Positions 1 through 11,909 of a stretch of DNA of 64,000 nucleotides are shown here, piece after piece (positions within the stretch are counted from its first letter, which is position 1; every line of letters starts with the position of its first letter). Under the pieces are notes generated by a model. It saw only the letters and a program-made list of their open reading frames with translations. It made no database searches and had not been told where the DNA came from. The DNA comes from Thermothielavioides terrestris NRRL 8126 (taxonomy: Eukaryota > Ascomycota > Sordariomycetes > Sordariales > Chaetomiaceae). The DNA is taken from the NCBI RefSeq assembly GCF_000226115.1, contig NC_016458.1:3878001-3942000 (forward strand), given 5' to 3'. Made by a program: the position numbers and the translations under genes.

Positions 1-819
1 TATTAAATGTCTAATAGCACTTATAATAGGTTAGCCTTAAATTATAAGCTATATAGGCAATATCCGACTTGTCGGTGCTATTGGAAACGGATAACTTGTG
101 ATTGGCCTCGGCTTTATTATCGGCTTCCAAATTAGATAACGTCTTCGAATTAGCGTTGTCGATAAGGTATGCTTAGTCTTAGGCTTAATCGTCACATTTA
201 GAATCGTAGTTATCTAAGTAGTGCTTGCTACCTTGATTGTAATCTCGGTTATAACGGTTATCGTTATAGTCATAGTCGTAGTTTCAGCAGTTATCGCTAT
301 AGCGATTAGCGTGTCTAAAGAGCTTTTTATTAGACTTAGTATTACTAAAAGTAGTAGACTTACTAGTAAACAAAGACTTCTTCAACTCTAGGAACTTATC
401 ACGAGCTATAGTAATAAGTGTAGGTCGAACTTCTATAATCTTACGTATATAGCACGCTAGAGTATACTTTGTCTTAGGCTATAAAAGAAAAGATATAATA
501 GTCGAATCTAAACGGTTGTAGATAGTACTTATAGCGTTGTACTAGTTTAAATTATTATAATTGATCTAGCTTACTATATATATAAAACGCAACTTCTTTT
601 AGAAAAAGTTCATTAGAGTATTAAAGTTCTCTACAATGTACTTAATAGTTAACCATCCTCAGTTAAATTTGTCGATAGCTACTTAGCGATCTATTGTAAA
701 ACGCTCTACCAATTGATTAAAGACGGTATAAAAGCCTGCTTAACGCTACTACAAGCGTTCCTATATAGTAACTTCGCTATTCTATTAGAGAAGGGCTTAG
801 TTGGCGAGAACTGTAGGTA
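1..819 (-). pseudogene. RIP-degraded transposon relic, left flank of the Copia element
   Basis: This stretch is AT-rich and almost free of CpA and TpG, as expected after RIP. On the minus strand a coding-like frame with many TAG/TAA stops can be followed, including a basic, Asn/Ser-rich segment near 300-400, but I cannot assign a domain. It continues on the far side of the Copia insertion (from 7453), because the 5-bp target duplication shows that both sides were once contiguous. It is probably part of an older retroelement; the family is unknown. Confidence 0.5.
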
Positions 820-824
820 GGAGG
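820..824. repeat. Target-site duplication (left), GGAGG
   Basis: These five bases directly precede the left LTR and are repeated exactly at 7448-7452 directly after the right LTR. Five base pairs is the usual size for Copia integrases. Confidence 0.8.
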
Positions 825-1705
825 TTTCAGAGAGACAGATTGTTATTGTGCCGGAGGAGAGGGCTAGCATAGGAGGGCAGGTTCGGAGGTATGCACTAGA
901 AGTGCAGGGTAGGTCGATTAGGAGGTATTAGAAGGATCGGAGGTTCGGCAGAGTGCCTTGCGGATGTAGGGTAAATAGTTCGGTAGGATGGTTTAAAGGA
1001 TGGTTGCAAAATAGCTAATCGCAAGTATATAAGGTCTTTGGACCCCAGTGCTATTGTGCTTCGTCACAGAGAGTGCGTAGCGTAGGTGGTGAATATAGCA
1101 TATACAAAAATAGATTAAGTAAGTAGAGGCTACGAGTTCAACTTGTAAAAGGATCTATTTAGTTTAAGGTTCTATCTTCTAGAGCTGGGAGGCACTGCGG
1201 TATTTATAGTTCTAGAGCTACAGTACGTACCTTAGCTGATTTGGCTAAGGTTCGGCTAATTGGAATGTTCTAACAGAGCTGCACTAGCTACATTCGGCTA
1301 AGTTATCAAAGTATAACGTATAGAACTAATTAGAGCTGCACTGAACGTTCTAACGGAGCTGCACTAGCTGTATTTAGCTAAGTTATCAAAGTATAACGTT
1401 CAATATTCGTATACTCGGATCTAAATAGCTTTAATCCAACGGTTTAGATTAGATACATCAGTTCCAACAGCTTAGATCTAATGACTTAGATCCACTTATC
1501 TAGATTCTATCTTAGCCGTTGTCAATCGTCAAGGTTAACAGCCGTTGGTAGTTGTTATCGAAAGCTAACAGCTGTTACCAACTGTTAGTAACTACTAAGA
1601 TATAAGTTATAGTACTGTAGTAGTTATAACGTTATAGAACCTTTAGAGAGAGCTTTGTTATAGAGAATGCTTAGTATTGGTTATTTATATTATTATATAT
1701 TAACA
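825..1705 (-). repeat. 3' LTR (in element sense) of the Copia element
   Basis: This 881-bp copy matches 6567-7447 along its whole length, differing mainly by C/T and G/A transitions, which points to independent RIP of the two copies. It contains an internal direct duplication of about 80 bp (units near 1266-1325 and 1345-1405, each with an AGCTGCACTAGCT core followed by a GTTATCAAAGTATAACG block). Confidence 0.9.
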
Positions 1706-1796
1706 CTCTTCTATAATCTTAGTTTTCGCTTAGATTAGTTATTTATATTGTTATTTGTTATAGTTCTTCTATAATAGGTATACTAAGAAGAGGAAA

Positions 1797-2030
1797 AATT
1801 GTAAAAACCTCTTTAGATTATAGGGAGAAAACTTAGTGTAAGAAAACCCTTTATTAGTTATTTAGGGAAAATCTATATAGGAAAAACCCTATTATCTTAT
1901 TAAAGGAAACCTTATATAGAGAAAACCCTTTTATCTTTTATATTATTAAGGGAAACCTTATTTGGAGAAAAACCCTTTTATTGTATTGAGGGAAACCGTA
2001 TATAGAGAAAAACCCTTATTATATAAGCCG
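1797..2030. repeat. Short degenerate tandem repeats in the Copia 3' untranslated region
   Basis: About five units of 40-55 bp each carry the pair AGGGAAACC ... GAGAAAAACCCTT, so each unit is itself partly inverted. They lie between the left LTR and the end of the RNase H region. Confidence 0.6.
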
Positions 2031-2034
2031 AATA

Positions 2035-5000
2035 TTTTTCTTTTATTGTTCTAGCTATATAATAGGTATTGTTTTTATAAGAGAATCTATAAGATTTTCC
2101 TTTAAAGGAATATATTTTATTTGAATCTCGTTATTTTCTAGCAGTTCTCGAACAAAGTGATATCGAATATCAATATACTTAGTTCCCTTATAAAATTTAG
2201 GGTTATTAGCAAGTTTTATAGCGTCAGTGTTATCAACTAGTATAAGAGAAAATTGTTTTAAAATAGGTATAGAAAGCTCTTTTGTTATATAGTTAAAACT
2301 GTTGTATATATATAATGCCTCTTTGCAAGTATTGGCTAAAGCTATATATTCTGCCTCTATAGTAGAGGTTGCAACGGTTTTCTAAAGAGTATTACTCTAA
2401 CTTATAGTATTATTAGCGAGTATTGTTATATAGCTAGTTACTAATCGTCTAGTATTAGGGCAGCTTGCCTAATTAGAGTTACAGTATATTTTTAATATCA
2501 ACTCTTTTATATTAGAGCAGTTATAGAGTATTCCTTCCTCTAGGCAGTTATAAAGGTATATAAAGATATTATCAACGGCTAGGAAGTGTTCCTTTGCTAG
2601 ATTTGAAGCGTATTTAGTATACCTTTGTATAGGATGAGCAATATTAGGGCGCGTTTTAACTGCTAAGTATAATATTGAACTAATGTATCGTTGATACTCA
2701 ATAGTCTCTTTATAGGTGGCTTGCCCGTTATTTTTATATAGCTTTATATTTCGAGTTAGACTCTTTCTCAGTAGAAGTTCCTCCTTGTTATACTTCTTTA
2801 TTATATTTCTAGTATATTTTTCTTAGTGAAGGAGAAGGGTTTTATTCTTCTTGTTTATCTTCATTTGTATACTAAGAAAAGTATTTACTTCGCTAATGTA
2901 TTTGAGCTCTATATCTATAGAGATCTTTTCTAATATCTCCTTTATCTGTTTATAATTTAGGCTAGTTATTATTAGATCATCTACGTAGCAAAGCAGTATC
3001 ATCTTATAATTATAATTTATAAAGGCTCCTTCATTATATAGTATTGCTTTGAAGCTAAGTTTATTTAGGATATTAGAGAGGTATTTATACCAAAGTCTTA
3101 GTAATTGTTTTAGACTATATAAGGCCTTTTTCAGTTTAAAGCACTTCTTATTTTTATCGAGGTCGTTATAAAAACCTTGTAGTAGAGCAATATATATATC
3201 AGTATCAATATCTGTGTATATAAAGGCATTCTTAACATCGAATTAGTGAAGTATCTAACCTAGGGCAGTGGCTAAGACAAAGGTTATACGATATGTCTCT
3301 AGACGGTATACTATAGAGAAAGTCTCTAAGTAATCTAGTCTTTCTATTTGTTTAAAGCCTTGAACTACCTATCTAGCTTTGTATTTTATTATATTGTTAT
3401 TTTAATTGATTTTCAACCTATATACCCAACGGGCACCAAGTGGTTATCTATCCTTAGGAATATCAACAATATTCCAAGTATCCTTGTCGACGAGCTTAGA
3501 TATTTTAAGCTTCATTGCCTTAGACTAGTTATTAGCGTAGGGACTAGTTGTTGCTTAGTTATAGCTATTTGGCTTGTTATTCCCTTCTTTTATTAGAAAT
3601 ATATCTGGATATTTATCTATTATCTATGTATAGTGGTATATCTTTTAGAATTGTTTATAGTATTGGTCTTCTTTATAAAGGATTTCAACGACAAGTTCTT
3701 TATCGTTATTATTATCATTATCTTATATTGCTATAGCAGAGGAGTTTATACTTATAGTCATTGACCTCGTTATTATCCTTGGATTTCTCTCAACTATATT
3801 ATCCTCTTCTATTTAAGGCTGAGACTGAGCTAAAGTCTTATTTTAAGAGTTATCTAGAGTGTTATTCTAAGAGTTATTCGGAGAGTTATTAGGTATTTCT
3901 ATATCTAAGTCTATAAGTTGGTTATCTATCTCCTTATTTTTATCTTTATTATTAAGCTCTTTATTAGGGAATTAGCCTTCAAGTATTTTAATATTATAGG
4001 TCTAGAAAGCCCGTTGTTTATTTATATTAAAGACTTTATAGATATAACTATCTTACTTAAATCCTATTAATATGCCTTCCACAGCTTGTTTAGCGAGCTT
4101 GTTATTGCTATTTGGTCCCTTTATCTTATAGTAAGCTTTAGATCCCTAGATTCTTATATTATCAATATTTAGTTTTATTTTATATTTTATCTTAAAAGGA
4201 GTTTTATATTTGAGACTCGAATAGAGAGTTTTATTATAGATATCGGTAGTAGCTAATAGAGCTTCTCCCTAAAGGTATTTCGGAGCTCTCGAATCTATTA
4301 ACATTGCCCTCACTCTTATAAGCAACGTCTAATTTATACGCTCTGGAAAGCCGTTTAGCTCTTTAATATTGGCTAGTGAACGTTGATATATTATACTTTC
4401 TCTAAGAAGAAAATCTTCAAATATTTTAGATATATATTCACTACTATTATCACTTTGGAAAATGCGTATCCTTTTGTTATCTTTATTATTCTCTGACCTT
4501 GCCTTAAATTTAACAAAGGCATTATAGACTTCGTCTTTAGTACAAAGTAGTTCTACTTCTAGGAATCTAGTTCCTTTATCTAAAAAGGTTATAAAATATC
4601 GATATCTATTATAGGTAGGCGTTTTGAAAGGGCTATAGAGGTCACTACTTATTTTATTAAGGTATTCGTATACTATTTTATTAGTTGATACTTAGTACAC
4701 TTTATTTTTAAAGAAAGCCTTAAGATAAACTTTACAACAATTATCTTTATTCTCATTCTTCTTCTTTATATAAGTGTTATTAGAAGAAGTGTTTTTTATT
4801 AGGTTATTTATATTCCTTTTATTTAGGTAACCGAAACGCCTATACAGTGTCTCAATATCTACTGCCCTCTTAACGTGATTTATTAGAGGTAGATTTTTAT
4901 TCTAGTTATTGATTATTAGGATATAGAATAATCCGTCTCTCTTTTCTCCTTAAGCTATTGTTCTAAAGTCTAAGGTCCTCACTAAGTATAGATATCTATT

Positions 5001-6425
5001 TGTAGTTATTGTTAACAACTATAGTAAGGCAGAGACACTTATTATATTTATTCCCATCTTAGGGATATAGTAGCAGTTCTTCTAAGTGACTATAGTTATT
5101 TTATTTGTTATTAGATTAAAGAGAGCTGTTTTAACATTCCTAATTCCAGTTATATTTATAGTTGTTACCTTACCCTAAGCAACTTATTTCTTTATAGGTT
5201 TGAATAAGGAGAAGAGTCTTTTATTAGCTATTACACTTATCTAGGCACTAGTATTAGCTATAAAGCTATTTAAGTATATCTTTAGAGCTAAAGACTTTCT
5301 CTCCTTTTCCAATCTCTTAAACATCATTCAAAGGAGTCAATCTAGGTTATTATTATTAGTATCTATTGCTAAGGAGGTATTATTTATTAAAATATTAGGG
5401 TTATTTACCTCGAAGTGATCTTTCTCGTTATCTAAATCTATCTTGCCGATGTTAAAGCAATCTTCGAATTCCAAATCGGCATTCAAATCGTTATTAGTAT
5501 CCATTTCGGTATCGAGATTTGCGGCAGGGGAAGCCAAAGGAGCTAAGGGAGGTTTATTGGTATTATAGACTTACAGAGAGTTGGAACTAGCGTTCGATTC
5601 CGAGTCCGTATTATCTAACAAGGCCTATTTTGCTATAGCTAAGTGGATTTTCTTCTCCCTCTCTTCCTTTCTCTTATTTGGCTTTTGAATAGCCTTCGAG
5701 GCAGGGGAGGATTTATATTTCTAGCCCTTAGGAGCTTTCTCTAGGTATAGAAAGGCATAGTTATCTATAGTATACCTAAGGAGCTTACAGTAACTACACT
5801 TTATTTTCTTCCCTTTCCTCTTTACAATACTAAAGACTTAGCTATCCTTATTTGTATTATAAGAGATATTAAGCCTCCTAGATTTATCTAAAAGGCTAGC
5901 GGAGAGAGAATCAAAGGTGTAGGCATTAGGATTTTTTCAGAGAGTCTGAATTATTGAACTAGCAAACCCTTCGAATTCCTTCGTCAAACTAAATAACACT
6001 TAAGCGATATTTACTTCCTTAGGGAGTTCAACGTCCTATGATTTTAGATCGTTGATACTCTCCTTTACCTTGTTGAGGTATTTTTCTACTAAATCGAAGT
6101 TTTTCAACTGGCAGTTGAAATACTTCTTTAATAGGAGGTATTTAGAGGTGAAGCCTTTAGAGTAATATAGCTCTTTATACCGTTCCTAAGCTTGGAAAGC
6201 GGTTTCAATGCCCTTTATTTAGTAGAGAGGGCTATTTTCCACCTAGAGCTTTATCTTAGCCAGTGCTTTCTTTTAACACTTTTTAGTATCGTTATTAGTA
6301 CTCTTAAAGGCATCTTTAAAGCCGAGTTTTATTAGGCAAGCCTCTATTCGGAGGGCCTATATAACGTAGTTCTCTGCTCCCTTGAGTTTTTCAAAGGTAT
6401 AGATCTTCTATAAGGAAGCCATTGC
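2035..6425 (-). pseudogene. Copia gag-pol polyprotein, broken by stops
   Basis: On the minus strand the order is: gag with a degenerate zinc knuckle (CSYC near 5780-5800); an uninterrupted 66-codon linker (5337-5537); an integrase core near 4000-4900 (SDNSSEY near 4430-4460); reverse transcriptase near 2850-3600 with CYVDDLII at about 2967-2990; and RNase H near 2050-2500 with EAEYIA at 2341-2358 and a downstream IDIRYHFVRE motif. Stops replace Gln and Trp codons throughout, and there is no intact open frame longer than 66 codons. This is the usual single polyprotein of Ty1/Copia elements, inactivated by RIP. Confidence 0.85.
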
Positions 6426-6555
6426 CTTAAATTAGAATCTCCTAGTTAAAGGAAAGACCGAAGGAAGTTATTGTTTCCAATAGAATTTCCTAGGAAAAAC
6501 TAAAGGAGATAGGATCCTATAGTAAAGGAAATCCTTATTCCTAGATATAGCCCTA

Positions 6556-6566
6556 GGCTTATAACC
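6556..6566 (-). other. Copia primer-binding site, initiator tRNA-Met anticodon type
   Basis: Read on the minus strand, the 11 bases directly next to the LTR are GGTTATAAGCC. The eukaryotic initiator tRNA-Met anticodon arm contains GGCTCATAACC, whose complement is GGTTATGAGCC, so there is one mismatch, a G-to-A change typical of RIP. Priming by a half tRNA cut in the anticodon loop is known for Copia-type elements. Confidence 0.7.
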
Positions 6567-7447
6567 TGTTAGAGAGACAGATTGTTATTGTGCTAGAGGA
6601 GAGGGCTAGTATAGGAGGGCAGGTTCGGAGGTATGCACTAGAAGTGCAAGGTAGGTCGATTGGGAGGTATTAGAAGGATCGGAGGTTTAGCAGAGTGCTC
6701 TACGGATATAGAGTAAATAGTTTAGTAGAATAGTTTAAAGGATGGTTATAGGATAGCTAATCGCAAGTATATAAGGTCTTTAGACCCTAGTGCTATTGTA
6801 CTTCGTCATAGAGAGTATGTAGCGTAGGTGGTAAATATGGCACGTATAAAAATAGATCAAGTAAGCAGAGGCTACGAGTTCAACTCGTAAAAGGATTTAT
6901 TCAGTTTAAGGTTCTATCTTCTAGAGCTAGGAGGCACTGCGATATTTATAGTTCCAGAGCTACGGTACGTACCTTAGCTAATTTAGCTAAGGTTCGGCTA
7001 ATTAGAATATTCTAATGGAGCTGCACTAGCCGCATTCGGCTAAGTTATCAAAGTATAACGTATAGAACTAATTAAAGCTGCACTGAACGTTCTAACGGAG
7101 CTACACTAGCTGCATTCAGCTAAGTTATTAAAGTATAACGTTCAATATCTGTATATTTGGATCTAAACAGCTCCGATCCAACGGTTTAGATCAGATGTAT
7201 CAGTTCCAACAGCTCGGATCCAATGACTTAGATCCACTTATCTAGATTCTATCTCAGCCGTTGTCAACCGTCAAGGTTAACAGCCGTTGGCAGTTGTTAT
7301 CGAAAGCTAACAGCTATTACTAACTGTCAGTAACTGCCAAGGTATAAGTTATAGTACTATAGTAGTTATAACGTTATAGAACTTTTAGAGGGAGCTTTGT
7401 TATAGAGAATGCTTAGTATTAGTTATTTATATTGTTATATATTAACA
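6567..7447 (-). repeat. 5' LTR (in element sense) of the Copia element
   Basis: This is the partner of 825-1705, of equal length, starting TGTTAGAG and ending ATTAACA. Because the element reads on the minus strand, this right-hand copy is the upstream LTR that would have carried the promoter. Confidence 0.9.
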
Positions 7448-7452
7448 GGAGG
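7448..7452. repeat. Target-site duplication (right), GGAGG
   Basis: This is the second copy of the 5-bp duplication that flanks the Copia element; see 820-824. Confidence 0.8.
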
Positions 7453-8706
7453 TATAGGATTTGCTAGGCTACGTTGTAGCTAGTGTTAGGGTCCTCTAAA
7501 AAAGTTGATAAACGCTAGATAAAGCAATGGATATTAGTAAAAATCATGTTCTTACTATCTATAACAATACCTATATCGTTAAAGTCTTTATAACTAGGAT
7601 TGAAAGTGCTAATGTTATTACGCTTAATCTTAAAGGTAGAGATAGATTAGCTACCTCTAGTACTAGCGGTATTATAGGAATGCTCTTAGTAACTATGGTT
7701 CAGAGGAGGTAGGAAAGGTAGGCGGTTGTTTAGATAGTTACCTAGGCAGCATCTACTATCACTATTATTTAGGTCATCTAGATTATTTAGATCTTAGCCA
7801 CTGGCGTTAATGGGCTATCTAAGAGGCGACGTAGCCTAGCGGTAGCCGTTAGGACGTGACTTAGCCTAGTGTAGGCCGCTTTAAAGCGATATAGCCTAGC
7901 GTAGGCCGTCCTATAGTAACTCGGCTTAGTAAGGGTCGCTATTTAGCGATATATTCTAGTAGTAGCCGTCCAAGTACACGTTGTTAAGGTATATAATATA
8001 GGCCTAATGTATTAGAGGCATGCCTATAGCTAGGTTGTAAGCTACACCGATGTCAACGCCCTCTAGAGGGATAGGAAAGGCAGTCTATATATAAGGTTAA
8101 GTAGGTTGGACTAGAGAAGGCGCGTAGAGGCTCTTTATTAGAAAGGCTACCGTTGCTACTAAGTAGCGGCTCTAAATCGAGGGGGTATATAGCTATAGCT
8201 CTATAGTCGATATAGGAGTAGCTAGCGAAGGCTCCTTAGCCGATATAGGGTTAGCTAATAGGTTCTTAGTAGCTAACTAAGCGATAGCGTTATCGATCTT
8301 GCTTAGTCGGCTATCTATATTACGTATATATTGTATAAAGAGCTCTTTTTAATACTAGACTTATTAGGCAACCTCGCTAGTCTGAGCGGTAGCTATTTAA
8401 AGTTAACCTATAACCTCTAGTAGGTCCTCGAAGTAGTTGTAAAAGTTCGTCAACCTATCGAATATAGGTTGAATCTTAGTAACGTTGGCCTAAAGTTGAT
8501 TAACTATAGTAATAGTACTCTCGAGCAAAGTGGTGTATTTGCCGACGGTTTAGCTAAGCTATTTGACGAAAGGCTAATTAGTATCGACCTTGATATACTC
8601 TAAGAGGTTTAGAATATCTTTAGCTTCCTTAGAGTTGCTCTAAGCGTCTTCGAAAGATAGCTTATCGCCTAGTTGTATATCGTTATAATTATCTTAGCTA
8701 ATGTCG
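7453..8706 (-). pseudogene. Older RIP-degraded element, segment between Copia and LINE
   Basis: This AT-rich DNA is poor in CpA and TpG. The right half (about 8395-8720) carries, on the minus strand, a coding-like frame for a helical, coiled-coil-looking protein that continues at 11910-12130 once the LINE is removed. The left half contains the tandem repeat at 7824-7971 and a chance 61-codon frame (7527-7712, plus) with no recognisable domain. A gag-like product is the best guess; the family is not identified. Confidence 0.5.
7824..7971. repeat. Five degenerate tandem units of about 30 bp
   Basis: The units follow the pattern GCGAYRTAGCCTAGCGTAGG then CCGTC, with decay between copies. They are RIP-mutated but CpG is kept. 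The function is unknown; this may be the untranslated region of the older element. Confidence 0.6.
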
Positions 8707-8720
8707 ATATTACGATAAGT
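8707..8720. repeat. Target-site duplication of the LINE (5' copy)
   Basis: The 14 bases ATATTACGATAAGT recur exactly at 11896-11909, just after the TAA-repeat tail. The exact inner border is ambiguous by a few bases because the tail ends in TAAT. Confidence 0.8.
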
Positions 8721-11700
8721 GAGGGGGAGCAGCGGTAGAGCCGCCGCGCCACTAGGCTACAGCTAGGCGCTACTAGACTACAAGAGGTGCGAAGCCGAGG
8801 CGTGGTTCCTTACCCTGCTAGGGGAGGTCAACACAGTGGAGCAGCTCGAGGAGGCGGTAAACACTCTGATATATAAGCTAACTAGTATCGTGGACGTGGC
8901 GGCGCTGCGCTAGAAGCTCAATTAGGGGTCCTATACGCTATAGTAGAACCTCGAAGTCGACGAGGCGATATAGGAAGCGAGGAGGGCCAAGCGCGCCTAG
9001 CGATTGAGCTGTATAGCGAGCTCCTAAGTACACTACCGCGAGGCAGTATAGCGGTTCAAGCGCTACGCTAGGCGGTCGTAGACGCTATATTAGCGTTGCT
9101 CTTTCGCTAGAGCGTCGAGAGAGTAGAAGCTAATATAGGATATCGAGAGGTAGGTATAACTTCGAAGCCACCAACGCTTTAAACCTCTAGCGTTGCTAGC
9201 GCTCTAGCTAGGGCCTAGCGAGCCCTAGAGCATAGTGACGTATACCTAGAAGGCTAAAACGCTAATAGGGCGCTTCTTTCCTATACTATAGACGTAGTAC
9301 AACAGTATCCTCGACCGAGACTGGCCTAAAGGGTCTTTTCACAATATTACACTTATTATCTAGGAGATCTATAATATCGAAATTATAGAGATTATAAGCT
9401 ATATAGAATTAAACAAGGCGTTTAGCAAGGACCTCTTTACTAATAAGTTCCTTAAGGCCTATAATAAGGAGAGCAAGCTATTGGAGGTGCTTATAGCGAT
9501 TATACGTATCTATTTTAAGCTAGAGCACTTCCTATATAGATTCTACGCTATATAGGTGGTTGTCCTTAGGAAGCTAGGGAAGTCTCTAGAATAGCTAACA
9601 AAGGTAGGGGCGTACTACCTAATATCGCTACTTAGTGCAATAGGCAAGATTATCGAGGTGGCTATCGTAGACTAGGTAATGTATATAGCTAAGGCGTATA
9701 AGCTACTCCTAGAGATATAAATAGGCTTCTAATAATATAGGTCTATAGAGGTAGTAATCTAGGTAGTAACTAATATAGTAAAGACAGTATAGGTATATAG
9801 CACCTACGTTTCGTTATTGCAACTAGACTTAAAGGGCGCCTTCGACTAGGTCAACTAGATTTAGCTACTATATACGCTCTAAGAACTAGGCTTTAAAAGG
9901 AAGCTAATTATACTCTTAAAAAGCTACTTTAAAGATTATATAGCGCGCCTATAGTTTAATAGGATTATAGCTAAGCCGACGACCCTACAATAAGGTATAC
10001 TATAGGGTCCGCCACTATCGCTAGTGCTATTTATCCTCTTTATCACCCCTTTGTTCTATACCCTCGAGGTATATACTAGGCTCCTAATAGTCGAATATAT
10101 AAATAACACTAACCTTCTTATATTTAGATAAGATATATTAGTGTACTATTATATACTAGAGAGAGGGTTTACTAAGTATAAGAAATAGACTATAAAATAA
10201 GGGATATAGTTCGAACTAGCGAAGAGCAAGCTTATCTACTTTACAAGGGTATAGCGGCTATATATAGAGGTCGTCAATATCTTTAGCGAAGGTTAGCTAA
10301 GGCTTACGCCTATAGAGTCAACGAGGTTCCTAGGTATATAGCTAGACTATAAGCTCTCGTTTAAAGTATATAAGAAGGCGGTCGAAGCTAAGATAGCTAT
10401 ATAGAAATTTGCCTTTATAAAGCTCGTAGCAAAGATATATAGGGTATATATCGTATAAGCCTAGAAGATCTATACGAAGGTTATTAGGAGCGTCCTTTTA
10501 TATAGGGTAATAGCGTAGTATACTCTAACGCCGATTAGAGGGACCCCCTATAGGATCGTATACAGCTTTAGCGTAATATAGTTGGGCTACCTCTAGGTAG
10601 TTGCTAGTATATATAAGGCTACACTAGTTTATAACCTAGAAAGTGAGACCTAGGTGCCCCCTATCGACCTATATTTTAACCGCTAGGTAGTATAGGCCAA
10701 ATAGAGGCTCTAAAAAACTAGACTTATATAGCTCCTATATAATGTCTATACAAAGGTAGCGTCAAGGTTAAAGAAGTAGCGCTATATACGCTATACCCTA
10801 GCGATAGGACTAGCTATAAAGGAGTCTTCTATAGAGTAGAGGCAGCTATAGGCTAAGGACTAGCTCCTTATATATCGCCTAGTAGTAGTAGCAGAGGCGT
10901 AGGATAAAAGCGACGAGGATAGCGATTAGAAGCCCTAAGAGCTATAGCTATACGCTAACGTAGACAAGGCTATAATAGAGGAATAGAAGATATATAGAGA
11001 GATATAGATACGCTATATAGATGCTAAGAGGCTAGAGAGGGTATACTATAGGGAAGCGGTAGACTTATATAACTTAGAGCCTCCTACCTAGGTACTATAG
11101 GTATATAAGGATTTTAGTAAAGCGTAAAGCTCCCTTTTTATATAGATATATATTAGGGCTATTAGCTTTAAGTAGTTCCTATTCTAGAAGGGGGTACTAG
11201 ATACGTCTACGCTACTCTATTACTATAGCGAGGTACCTAAGACTATCGCCTACCTTATAATACGCTATAAAGACCTTATAGTTACTATAGGAAGGCCCTA
11301 TATCTAAGATCGATATACGCTATTTACACTACTTAGGAGTAGGAGAGGCGCCTAAAGGATTATAGGATAGCTAATACGCACTAGGCGTCTATAGGAGTTC
11401 TAGCTAGCGCTCGAGCTAAATATTGAGGGCGAGGCAGGATATAAGGGAATAGTAGAGAGCGCTATAGGTACATAGTAGGAGCGTAGCAGCTAGGATAATG
11501 CGACAAAGGAGCCTCTAGCGGCTAGCTATAGGTACTTAGGTATAGGCGAGAGGCGTAAGAAAAGGAGGAAAAGGCGTAGGAAGGTCGGCCTTTAGCTGCT
11601 CCTCGCGAGTATATGGCGCGCCTAACGGCTATAGTACCCGCGCTAAGAGCGTATCGTATATATAAGTAGCGCGCAATGGGCCGCGTAGGCCGCTATATCT

Positions 11701-11860
11701 CTGTCGCCACTAGGCCGAAAAGGTGAGTTCTAGCAAGTTGGAGAGAAGGAACTAGGGAGGCCTGCCCTACGTAGCGGGAACGCAGTGTAGGCGCTACGCG
11801 TAAATAGTGTATATAGAGGTGGAGAGACCGTTTGCCCTTAGTGGCGAGGCGCTAAGTGCC
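8721..11860 (+). pseudogene. LINE reverse transcriptase frame, broken by stops
   Basis: This is the coding part of the LINE described at 8721-11895. The sequence is CpG-rich yet CpA-poor, so GC content stays moderate while nearly every Gln and Trp codon has become a stop. The first 300 bases (8721-9050) look less mutated than the rest. No intact product can be made. Confidence 0.75.
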
Positions 11861-11895
11861 TCTTCGGTGTAAGATTAATAATAATAATAATAATA
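8721..11895 (+). mobile_element. 5'-truncated Tad-like LINE retrotransposon, RIP-inactivated
   Basis: A 3.2-kb insertion is bounded by a 14-bp target duplication and ends in a run of TAA triplets (about 11875-11895) in place of poly(A), as in several fungal non-LTR elements. The plus strand encodes a reverse transcriptase in one frame, with LDLKGAFD at 9823-9846, the LVLFILFITPLF block at about 10021-10056 and a decayed YVDDTNLL motif (YINNTNLL) near 10096-10120. A C-terminal Cys/His-type region follows near 11190-11290. Stop codons replace Gln and Trp codons throughout. ORF1 and the endonuclease region are absent, which indicates 5' truncation at insertion. The Tad clade is suggested by overall RT resemblance only. 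Confidence 0.85.
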
Positions 11896-11909
11896 ATATT
11901 ACGATAAGT
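11896..11909. repeat. Target-site duplication of the LINE (3' copy)
   Basis: This is the second copy of ATATTACGATAAGT, following the TAA tail; see 8707-8720. Confidence 0.8.

Larger units (their letters stand above)
825..7447 (-). mobile_element. Complete Ty1/Copia LTR retrotransposon, RIP-inactivated
   Basis: Two 881-bp direct repeats (825-1705 and 6567-7447) bound a 4.9-kb interior. The repeats end in the inverted pair TGTTA...TAACA; in the left copy the first bases have decayed to TTTCA. The 5-bp sequence GGAGG lies immediately outside both ends (820-824 and 7448-7452) as a target-site duplication. The interior reads on the minus strand in Copia order: gag with zinc knuckle, integrase, reverse transcriptase with YVDD, then RNase H. 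A primer-binding site abuts the right LTR and a purine-rich stretch (minus strand) abuts the left one. All frames carry many stops where CAA, CAG and TGG codons would be expected, so the element is dead. Copia membership follows from the integrase-before-RT order and the half-tRNA primer site. Confidence 0.9.

Noticed and set aside
1..800. Telomere or subtelomere at the left edge
   Set aside because: No TTAGGG-type repeats or telomere-linked helicase sequence are visible.
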